NCBI GenBank assembly: GCA_903970295.1
Contig: CAJCHQ010000120.1
Span: 1 to 5,255, forward strand
DNA from: Bryobacterales bacterium
GTDB lineage: Bacteria > Cyanobacteriota > Vampirovibrionia > Obscuribacterales > Obscuribacteraceae
DNA length: 5,255 nt
Direction of reading: 5' to 3'
Numbering within the stretch: the first letter of the stretch is position 1; every line of letters starts with the position of its first letter. Shown one piece after another: positions 1-5,255 of the stretch. A model generated the notes under the pieces. That model saw nothing but the letters and a program-made list of their open reading frames with translations. It made no database searches and was not told the origin of the DNA. The position numbers and the translations under genes were made by a program.

Positions 1-969
1 CAACAAAGACACGATGGCATAACGTGTTGTATCGCCAAGCGCTTTGAAAATCAGAGCTGGATCTAATTCCGGTTCCACAACCGCTTGCGGAGGTGGCGAG
101 TTGCCACCAAGGGTGATGGCAGGGTCGAAATAAGGAAAATAGGTATATTCCTTATTGCTGTCTGCGCTGGGTCGGTACGAACTCCAGTAACGGCGATCGT
201 TGAAAGCGGAGGGAAAGAAATAACAGCTTTCGATCTCGGAGTAGGCGAGCTTGAATCCGCCTCGAATCGCTTCGATGGTGCCGTGGCGCTCGTCAATGCG
301 AATTCTCAAAAGTGAGTGTTGGGCGAATTCTTCGAAAGAACAACTGCGAAACAGTCGTTCTCTTTCTTCCATCGATTTTTGAAATTGACCTTTGACTGAA
401 TTCCAGGTTGCTTTGAATGAATGCTGCCAGAATAACTCCAGAGCGTTGACCACTGTTTCTCTGAATTTGCCTGGATCAGACATAAGCAGCTCCATGGCAA
501 TGACAATCGGTGAGTCTGAATCGTAAGGGTAGAGACCAATGAATGAAAGCCATTCATGATTGACTTTGGGCAATTTTGATATGGCTGTCGAGAGGTTTAG
601 ATCGCCTTCGACGACTTCGGCGACAACATCGTCTGCATGCAATTCGCCGCGCAAAATCGATTTCTGCATTTGCACAGGATCGATGCGATTTAGAGAATCG
701 ATCAACTCGGAGAATTCAAAATATGGCTGTTTCCCCGGCAACGCTGCTTCGACCGCCGGCCACAATTCGTAGGAAGCACCGAGCGTCTTAAAAAGTTCGA
801 GAAATGTCGCCGGCATTTCGGCCAGGGCTTTTTCGCGCCAGCTCAGGTGGATGCGAGCATGGGGGTTAAAAAGCGTGTGCAGCGCAAAGAGAAGCTCAAA
901 TCTCAGGCTGACGCCGAAATGGCAGTGGTCGCGAATATCCGTACTGGAGCTTTCAGATATGGCTGACAT
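1..969 (-). CDS. ArsR-family transcriptional regulator with N-terminal DUF5937-type domain (C-terminus cut by window edge)
   Basis: The frame is open from an ATG at 969 to the left edge, giving 323 codons and no stop, so the C-terminus lies outside. Residues 301-323 contain LIFKALGDTTRYAIVSLL, the first helices of the ArsR/SmtB winged helix (family pattern 'iFkALgdptRlaIl.lL'); about 50-70 residues of DNA-binding domain are missing. Residues 1-290 match the DUF5937 layout: a helical start (SLRFELLFALHTLF, 21-34), a middle helix ending in WQHSFKATW (181-189), an EERERLF helix (201-207), then a beta-rich part with a CYFFPSAF strand (249-256) and YFPYFDP (277-283). Such proteins are cytoplasmic repressors of about 330-370 residues; the N-terminal domain presumably senses a ligand or protein. 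The inducer and targets are not evident, and no metal-binding cysteine cluster is visible. A promoter lies immediately upstream with a candidate operator. Family call by recall of motifs; no search was run. Confidence 0.85.
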   Translation of the reverse strand, partial: MSAISESSSTDIRDHCHFGVSLRFELLFALHTLFNPHARIHLSWREKALAEMPATFLELFKTLGASYELWPAVEAALPGKQPYFEFSELIDSLNRIDPVQMQKSILRGELHADDVVAEVVEGDLNLSTAISKLPKVNHEWLSFIGLYPYDSDSPIVIAMELLMSDPGKFRETVVNALELFWQHSFKATWNSVKGQFQKSMEERERLFRSCSFEEFAQHSLLRIRIDERHGTIEAIRGGFKLAYSEIESCYFFPSAFNDRRYWSSYRPSADSNKEYTYFPYFDPAITLGGNSPPPQAVVEPELDPALIFKALGDTTRYAIVSLL

Positions 970-975
970 ACATCC

Positions 976-1004
976 AAGATAACAATCTAACCAGTTAGTG
1001 TCAA
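976..1004 (-). promoter_or_regulatory. Sigma70-type promoter of the ArsR-family gene, predicted leaderless
   Basis: Read on the minus strand, a perfect -35 box TTGACA (999-1004) is followed after exactly 17 nt by TATCTT (976-981), which matches the -10 consensus at four of six positions. Only six bases separate the -10 box from the ATG at 969, so transcription should begin at or within a base or two of the start codon. The gene also lacks a usable ribosome-binding site: the only purines are a GGA three bases before the ATG. Box positions are seen directly; use of this promoter is inferred. Confidence 0.6.
987..998. promoter_or_regulatory. Candidate operator (inverted repeat CTAAC-2-GTTAG) in the promoter spacer
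   Basis: The arms CTAAC (987-991) and GTTAG (994-998) are perfect inverted repeats separated by two bases. The site fills the spacer next to the -35 box of the ArsR-family promoter. A regulator bound there would block RNA polymerase, and ArsR proteins commonly repress their own promoter from such positions. The arms are shorter than the classical ArsR/SmtB 12-2-12 operator, so chance is possible. No second copy of the full 12-bp site was noticed elsewhere in the window. Confidence 0.35.
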
Positions 1005-1100
1005 ACAAAACCGGAGAAAAAGTTCTTTGTCAGCCTGTCAGGGTTGCGAGTCACAGAACACACAAAGACTCCGTGCTCGTTGCAACGCTCTTGTTGCTGT

Positions 1101-1556
1101 TTATAGCAGGGCCGGAAATTTTCCTCGGCGATGAACAATTGCCGCACACATTAATACAAAAACTAAACCGGCCGCTGCAGCTGCTTGATCTGCAAAGAGA
1201 TAGCTGGAGCCAATCAATGGACAAATTTGAGTTGAAAACTTGGTTATGCCTTCAGCCATAGCGTGCTGCCCGCAAACATCTAGCACGTGCGAACTCACCA
1301 TCGTTTGAACCGTGAGATTCAAATAGCACAAAACTATCATCCACGCTGCGAATAACGCTACGCGTAACTTTCCTTGGGGCTTCAACGAAAATCTTTTTAC
1401 ATACAGTCTCTTTGTGGCAAATAACATGAACCCCAGTGCGGCAAGCACCAAATATAGAGGCCAGCATCGAGCGCCGAAGCGCATGTAAATTCGATAGACT
1501 GCATCAGCAACAGCTAAGTGCAGGAAGAATAGATTCGCATAAAAAATTTTCGTCAT
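1101..1556 (-). CDS. Probable small four-helix membrane protein, family unknown
   Basis: This frame encodes 151 residues from an ATG at 1556 to a TAA at 1103-1101. Four hydrophobic stretches are visible, at about residues 6-25, 33-49, 65-84 and 124-142. They are joined by a basic loop (ATKRLYVKRFSLKPQGKLR, 47-65) and followed by a basic C-terminal tail (HRRGKF). The basic loop and tail suggest both sit in the cytoplasm, in line with the positive-inside rule. I chose the ATG at 1556 because a GGA lies four bases upstream; an in-frame ATG at 1634 would add 26 residues that look non-coding, with an AGG directly abutting the codon. The gene points the same way as the ArsR-family gene and ends 131 nt before it, so it could be co-transcribed or regulated by it. 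I do not recognise the family. Support is the hydrophobic pattern and the absence of a better frame; it could still be a chance ORF. Confidence 0.5.
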   Translation of the reverse strand: MTKIFYANLFFLHLAVADAVYRIYMRFGARCWPLYLVLAALGFMLFATKRLYVKRFSLKPQGKLRVALFAAWMIVLCYLNLTVQTMVSSHVLDVCGQHAMAEGITKFSTQICPLIGSSYLFADQAAAAAGLVFVLMCAAIVHRRGKFPALL

Positions 1557-1780
1557 TTGATCCGTCTCGCAAACTGACCATTTGATTCTCGCACAAATTC
1601 GGCATATAGCTATGTGGTAAACACGGGGGACCATCCTGGCGCTGTTGTCGAATATCGCTTGGCTTTGCCTACCTGGAAAGGAAATCCGAGCTTATGCTAA
1701 TTTTCCCCACCCTTACGACCAGCACTGTCATAATGGTCCAGTTCTAATCCAGCCGCATCACAGATTACACTCAGGTTTTC
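1557..1780. other. Divergent intergenic region between the two gene blocks
   Basis: These 224 bases separate the minus-strand membrane-protein gene from the plus-strand transporter operon and must hold the promoters of both if both are real. No complete promoter stands out. On the plus strand CATAAT (1729-1734) is a good -10 match but has no convincing -35 box at 16-18 nt. It sits inside a GACCA (1717-1721) / TGGTC (1734-1738) inverted repeat that could be an operator. A TAA at 1745-1747, in frame with the transporter, shows that the ATG at 1781 is the first start available to it. Confidence 0.3.
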
Positions 1781-2683
1781 ATGAAAGAAGCGCTGTTCGT
1801 AGGCCTGGGAATTGTCGGTGTTGTCTTCACCGTACTCTGGGCGCGCGCCATCCGTCCTGCGCGAAGCGATGCTTCCACGCGCTGGTTCCCAACTATCGAA
1901 GATCTCGTGATTGGCTTCGCCACTAACTTTTTCGATACTCTCGGGATCGGCTCTTTCGCCACCACGAGCGCGACTTTCAAGCTTAAGCGCAATGTGCCTG
2001 ACGAATTGATTCCGGGCACGCTCAATGTCGGCCACTGTATTCCGTCCATCGCCGAGGCATTTATTTTCATCGCTATTGTGCACGTGGATGTCACCACCCT
2101 GGTTTCGATGATCGTCGCCGCCGTACTGGGTAGTTGGTTGGGTGCCGGCATCGTTTCGAAGCTGCCCAGAAAAGCGATTCAGTTGTCACTCGGTGTCGCT
2201 CTTTTTGCGGCAGCGGTGCTCATGCTCATGACGCAGTTGAAATATTTTCCAGCGGGCGGTAATGAGTTATCTTTGCATTCCACCCGATTACTGATCGCAA
2301 TTGTCGGCAACTTCATACTTGGCGCATTAATGACTTTGGGCATTGGTTTATTCGCGCCCTGCATGATTTTGATCAGCATGCTGGGCATGGATCCGAAAGT
2401 GGCCTTTCCGATCATGATGGGCTCCTGCGCTTTCTTGATGCCGGTTGGTAGTATTCGTTTCGTTCGCACTGGCTGCTATTCGCTGCGTCCGGCTCTGGGA
2501 TTGACACTGGGTGGACTGCCGGCAGTCTTGATCGCCGCTTATCTGGTCAAAAGCCTGGAACTGAATGCGGTGCGCTGGCTTGTCATCATTGTTGTTGTCT
2601 ATACTGCTTCATTATTATTGCGATCGGCTATGATCGAGGGAAAAGCAAAGTTGAAGACAGAGCCAGCCGGGGACCAAAGTTGA
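1781..2683 (+). CDS. TSUP (TauE/SafE, DUF81) family membrane transporter
   Basis: The product has 300 residues and is almost wholly hydrophobic, with about eight to ten membrane segments (near 4-20, 42-62, 86-101, 106-125, 133-151, 169-188, 190-202, 208-223, 238-257, 263-281). The stretch from GFATNFFDTLGIGSFA (45-60) through LIPGTLNVGH (76-85) is a hallmark of TauE/SafE proteins. The family's internal duplication shows: DTLGIGSFA (52-60) in the first half matches MTLGIGLFA (184-192) in the second. Family members move sulfite, sulfoacetate or other organosulfur anions across the inner membrane, but many have no known substrate, and nothing here identifies one. The start is the first ATG after an in-frame stop, with an AGG five bases upstream. 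It is the first gene of the block, and its stop codon overlaps the next start. Family call is strong; substrate unknown. Confidence 0.88.
   Translation: MKEALFVGLGIVGVVFTVLWARAIRPARSDASTRWFPTIEDLVIGFATNFFDTLGIGSFATTSATFKLKRNVPDELIPGTLNVGHCIPSIAEAFIFIAIVHVDVTTLVSMIVAAVLGSWLGAGIVSKLPRKAIQLSLGVALFAAAVLMLMTQLKYFPAGGNELSLHSTRLLIAIVGNFILGALMTLGIGLFAPCMILISMLGMDPKVAFPIMMGSCAFLMPVGSIRFVRTGCYSLRPALGLTLGGLPAVLIAAYLVKSLELNAVRWLVIIVVVYTASLLLRSAMIEGKAKLKTEPAGDQS
2669..2673 (+). promoter_or_regulatory. Ribosome-binding site that decides the TTG start of the DHH-like gene
   Basis: GGGGA lies six bases before the TTG at 2680, inside the end of the transporter gene. No ATG occurs in frame until residue 142 of the DHH-like protein, and the only nearby alternative, a GTG at 2704, has no Shine-Dalgarno sequence. 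The TTG shares bases with the transporter's TGA (TTGA, 2680-2683), so reinitiation by the same ribosomes is likely. Confidence 0.6.
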
Positions 2684-3738
2684 TTTCGCTAACACTGAAT
2701 AATGTGCCGATTCTTTTCATCAAGGGCTATACGACTGACGATACGCAAACGATCATAGATTTTGTCTATCGTGCTGGTCAGCCCAGAGCTGATGCCGAAA
2801 ATCTGGTTCTTTTCATTGATACTCCGGCGACTGTCCATACGGTGGATGCCGTTCGCAAATTGAAGACTTACGGATATCGTGTGGTCTTTCGAGACCATCA
2901 TGGGCTTGACGGTGAGCCGACGAACGAGGGCGAACAAAAGAAGAAAATTGCAGCGGCCGAGCTCAGCAAACACCTCGGCGATGATTGTACGATTACCACT
3001 CGGGCGTTGCATCCGGCGTGCAGCACGCTCGTAAAACCGGGCGAATTTGCCCAGGCGATTGCGATTATCGCCGACCCTGATGCCGATGGTTTGACGGCGG
3101 CAATGAAAGCGACTGGGCTGGTTTATCCTGGTCTGGATCAAGACGCCGCCAAATTAGATGGAGAACCAGCACTGCAGTTAACAGGCACTGATATTTCAGT
3201 GCTGTTGGCTAAAGGCATGGCCACACTGCCTAAGATCGATCCGAAGAAACCGGAGAGCCGAGACAAGGCTAAGCAATTACTGTTTTCCCAGTGGATATCG
3301 GCAGTTCAGGGCAACGCTGATGCGATCGAATCCTTGCGTAAGTCGGTTGAAAACTATGATGCTGCGGTGCGCTATGCTCGGGAACTGGCCGTCACGTCTC
3401 GCGAAGTAGCACCAGGGGTAGTGCTCGTCGACGTCATCGATAAGCTTGGTTTCGACGAAGCATCGTTGACGGTTTTCCTGGAGGCAAAGCCCGGTTGTCG
3501 AATCAGCGTCGTGCGCAAAGGCAATGGTCCGATCGCCGCTTTGCGTGGGGTGCAATACAGCATGGCGGTAGCCAAGCCCTATCAAAAAGCAATCAATCTC
3601 CAGAATTTCGTTCCTCCAGGCACCGAAACCGGTCCCGAGGCAGGTGTTATTAGCAATGTGTCTTTCCTGCTGCATGTCTCGCAAGACCATTGGGAGCAAG
3701 AAATTTTGCCGGCTTTGCAACATTTGGGTGATAATTAG
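2680..3738 (+). CDS. Divergent DHH-family phosphoesterase-like protein
   Basis: The 352-residue product has the order of a DHH phosphoesterase. A first strand (VPILFIKGYTTDD, 9-21) stands where motif I should be. Motif II is LVLFIDTPAT (42-51, Asp47). Motif III is RDHHG (71-75), the family signature. A motif IV-like strand is AIAIIADPDADG (126-137, Asp132). A helical linker (about 190-240) leads to a C-terminal part (about 245-350) that may be a remnant DHHA1 domain; the usual GGGH-type loop is not evident, although GPEAGVISN (318-326) lies near its expected place. DHH-DHHA1 proteins such as NrnA, RecJ and GdpP cleave nucleic-acid or cyclic-nucleotide phosphodiesters with two Mn ions. Motif I lacks the normal D-x-D metal ligands, so activity may be altered or lost. 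The gene is coupled to the transporter upstream and lies 52 nt before an RNB ribonuclease, which favours an RNA-oligonucleotide role. That role is inferred. Confidence 0.65.
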   Translation: MISLTLNNVPILFIKGYTTDDTQTIIDFVYRAGQPRADAENLVLFIDTPATVHTVDAVRKLKTYGYRVVFRDHHGLDGEPTNEGEQKKKIAAAELSKHLGDDCTITTRALHPACSTLVKPGEFAQAIAIIADPDADGLTAAMKATGLVYPGLDQDAAKLDGEPALQLTGTDISVLLAKGMATLPKIDPKKPESRDKAKQLLFSQWISAVQGNADAIESLRKSVENYDAAVRYARELAVTSREVAPGVVLVDVIDKLGFDEASLTVFLEAKPGCRISVVRKGNGPIAALRGVQYSMAVAKPYQKAINLQNFVPPGTETGPEAGVISNVSFLLHVSQDHWEQEILPALQHLGDN

Positions 3739-3790
3739 GTCGCTTCGCATTCGCGAAATTAGATTATCGGCAGCGTCAAGTTGGGGACAC
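3739..3790 (+). promoter_or_regulatory. Short intergenic gap with GGGGA ribosome-binding site before the RNB gene
   Basis: Only 52 bases separate the DHH-like stop from the RNB start, which supports one transcript. A five-base stem (TTCGC 3744-3748, GCGAA 3753-3757) with a four-base loop is present but lacks a following T run, so it is not an intrinsic terminator. GGGGA (3783-3787) sits three bases before the ATG at 3791, a tight spacing. The same pentamer precedes the DHH-like gene. Confidence 0.4.
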
Positions 3791-5255
3791 ATGAGCAAGA
3801 AATCGTCACGCGACAATCCAGGCTGGCAAAAAATGAGTAAAGGACCGGCACAAACCTCTCCTCACTCTGACCCAGCCGTCCAGCACGTGCGCGTGGATCT
3901 GCCGGCCAGAGCTCATGCTGAAATGATCGCAAATGGCTTTGTGCCCGATTTCGAACCCGATGTTTTGCAAGAAGTGAATGCTGCACTCGAGAAGCATTTG
4001 AATGCACCGAGTGCGTCGTGCAAAGATTTGCGTTCACTGCTGTGGTCATCGATCGATAATGTCGAATCCAAAGATCTAGATCAAATCGAATATTGCGAAC
4101 GTCTTGCTGATGAGAGCATTCGTTTGATCGTCGGCATCGCCGACGTCGATTCGTTCGTACCGAAAGGTTCGCATACCGATCAACACGCATTCAAGAGCAC
4201 TACGTCCATTTACACCGGTGTCGTTACTTATCCGATGTTGCCGGACGCGCTTTCATTTGACGCGACTTCTTTGTTGCAGGACGTCGACCGATTGACGATT
4301 GTGATCGATCTCAATGTCGATAAGACTGGTGCCGTCACTAAGAGCGATGTCTATCAGGCTCTTGTTTGCAACAAGGCTAAGCTCGACTACACGATGGTCG
4401 GCAACTGGCTGGAAGCCGGTGGTCCTGCACCAGATCGAATCACCACTGTGGTTGGATTGGCCGATCAACTTTTGCTGCAAAACGAAGCTAAGGATCGGAT
4501 CAAGAATTTGCGTCAGCAGCAAGGTTCGTTGCAGCTGCAAAGTAATGAAGCGGCCACTGTGGCCAAAGATGGTCAGGTGATTACTCTGGAGCTGGTTGAA
4601 CCAAACCCAGCTCGCGATCTAATCGAGAATTTTATGATCGCCGCCAACATCGCAGTCTCGCATTTCCTGGAAGAAAAAGGACTGGCCTCGCTGAGGAGAG
4701 TAGTGAAAACCCCCGAAAAGTGGGAGCGTATCGTCGAAGCGGCGCGTGCTTTGGGCGAAAGCCTGCCGGAACAGCCAGACGTGAAGGCGCTGGCAGCCTT
4801 TTTGCTCAAGCGTAAAGCCGCCGATCCCGATCACTTTCCTGATTTGTCTTTGACGATCGTCAAATTGCTTGGACGCGGCGAATACACTGTAGAAAAACCT
4901 GGACAAGCCGACGAAGGTCACTTCGCTTTGGCCGTTCATGATTACACGCATGCGACTGCGCCAAACCGTCGTTATCCGGATCTCGTGACGCAGCGATTGA
5001 TCAAAGCTGCGATGACTGGAAAGCAGTCACCATATACGGTGGAGGAACTGCAAACAGTGGCAGAGCATTGCACCGAGCGTGAAGATGCCGCAAACAAAGT
5101 CGAGCGAACGATGCGCAAAGTAGCAGCTGCTGTTCTTCTGAGTAAACACATCGGCGAGACCTTCGATGCCTTCGTCACCGGTGTTAAAGCCGATGCCACT
5201 TATGTGCGGTTGCTCAAACCACCGGCTGAAGGACGAGTGCTCAAGGGGCAACAAG
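3791..5255 (+). CDS. RNB-domain 3'-5' exoribonuclease (RNase II/R type), C-terminus cut by window edge
   Basis: The frame is open for 488 codons to the right edge. The RNB catalytic domain runs from about residue 79 to 445. SIDNVESKDLDQIEYCE (87-103) aligns with the RNase II metal-binding motif; Asp89, Asp95 and Asp97 match E. coli RNase II Asp201, Asp207 and Asp209, while Gln98 replaces Asp210. VGIADVDSFV (114-123), YPMLPDALS (147-155), ENFMIAAN (279-286) and YTHATAPNRRYPDLVTQR (385-402) are further family motifs; Arg393 corresponds to RNase II Arg500. An S1 RNA-binding domain starts near 455 (GETFDAFVTGV) and is truncated. The N-terminal ~75 residues have no recognisable cold-shock domains, unlike E. 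coli RNase II or RNase R; the MIANGFVPDF segment (45-54) seems typical of this subfamily. The enzyme degrades single-stranded RNA processively in the cytoplasm to short oligonucleotides. An ATG at 3833 is an alternative start. It is the third gene of the block. Confidence 0.9.
   Translation, partial: MSKKSSRDNPGWQKMSKGPAQTSPHSDPAVQHVRVDLPARAHAEMIANGFVPDFEPDVLQEVNAALEKHLNAPSASCKDLRSLLWSSIDNVESKDLDQIEYCERLADESIRLIVGIADVDSFVPKGSHTDQHAFKSTTSIYTGVVTYPMLPDALSFDATSLLQDVDRLTIVIDLNVDKTGAVTKSDVYQALVCNKAKLDYTMVGNWLEAGGPAPDRITTVVGLADQLLLQNEAKDRIKNLRQQQGSLQLQSNEAATVAKDGQVITLELVEPNPARDLIENFMIAANIAVSHFLEEKGLASLRRVVKTPEKWERIVEAARALGESLPEQPDVKALAAFLLKRKAADPDHFPDLSLTIVKLLGRGEYTVEKPGQADEGHFALAVHDYTHATAPNRRYPDLVTQRLIKAAMTGKQSPYTVEELQTVAEHCTEREDAANKVERTMRKVAAAVLLSKHIGETFDAFVTGVKADATYVRLLKPPAEGRVLKGQQ

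Noticed and set aside
1005..1008. In-frame TTG at 1008 as an upstream start for the ArsR-family gene
   Set aside because: It would put the TTGACA/TATCTT promoter inside the gene and has no ribosome-binding site; the ATG at 969 fits the promoter better.
998..1261. Plus-strand open frame of 87 codons starting with GTG
   Set aside because: It lies over the regulator's promoter and antisense to the membrane-protein frame, uses a GTG start with no ribosome-binding site, and its product shows no recognisable domain.
1744..1751. CTAATCCA as a second copy of the regulator's operator half-site
   Set aside because: It matches only part of one arm with an inserted base and has no inverted partner, so it does not support a shared operator with the transporter operon.
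1697..2151. Two minus-strand frames of about 125 codons
   Set aside because: They are antisense to the well-supported TSUP gene, have polar low-information products, and no family motif was seen.
3744..3757. Small TTCGC/GCGAA hairpin between the DHH-like and RNB genes as a terminator
   Set aside because: The stem has only five pairs and no T tract follows; the close spacing and ribosome-binding site favour read-through.
190..4056. Scattered CGATCG hexamers as cyanobacterial HIP1 repeats
   Set aside because: The full octamer GCGATCGC was not seen; the hexamers fall inside coding sequence at a density that codon use could explain.
4079..4087. Gln98 in the RNB metal motif as evidence of a dead enzyme
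   Set aside because: The DLDQ form recurs, to my knowledge, in a whole RNB subfamily, and the key Asp97 and Arg393 equivalents are present, so inactivation is not supported.
3277..4190. Minus-strand frames of 179 and 143 codons
   Set aside because: Both lie mostly antisense to the DHH-like and RNB genes and show only compositional shadows of those genes, such as runs rich in Arg, Ser and His.

Overview
The window is ordinary-looking bacterial chromosome with roughly balanced base composition. It carries five protein genes in two divergent blocks. No rRNA, tRNA, CRISPR array, insertion sequence or phage gene was recognised. The lineage cannot be fixed from this sequence. The RNB nuclease belongs to the 'DLDQ / APNRRYPDL' subfamily that I recall from several non-proteobacterial and deltaproteobacterial-type lineages. 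That, with the base composition, would fit an environmental bacterium such as a Melainabacteria/Obscuribacterales-like organism, but this is a weak guess.

Left block, minus strand. Positions 1-969 hold most of an ArsR-family regulator: a long N-terminal DUF5937-type domain, then the start of a C-terminal winged helix cut off by the window edge. It has a good sigma70-type promoter (TTGACA, 17 nt, TATCTT) placed so close to the ATG that the mRNA would be leaderless or nearly so. A short inverted repeat between the -35 and -10 boxes is a candidate autoregulatory operator. Upstream on the same strand, 1101-1556 is a probable small four-helix membrane protein of unknown family.

Right block, plus strand. 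Positions 1781-5255 look like one transcription unit of three genes. The first is a TSUP (TauE/SafE, DUF81) membrane transporter. The second is a divergent DHH-family phosphoesterase-like protein starting at a TTG that overlaps the transporter's stop codon (TTGA). After a 52-nt gap comes an RNB (RNase II/R-type) 3'-5' exoribonuclease that runs off the right edge inside its S1 domain.

The pairing of a processive RNB exonuclease with a DHH protein suggests an RNA-decay module, in which the DHH partner would remove the short oligonucleotides left by the RNB enzyme. The DHH protein keeps motifs II, III and IV but has a degenerate motif I, so its activity is uncertain. The transporter's link to RNA decay is unexplained and may be only co-transcription. 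I found no convincing wholly new system. The most useful leads are the compact regulator promoter, the divergent DHH protein and its coupling to the RNB gene, and the orphan membrane protein beside the regulator.
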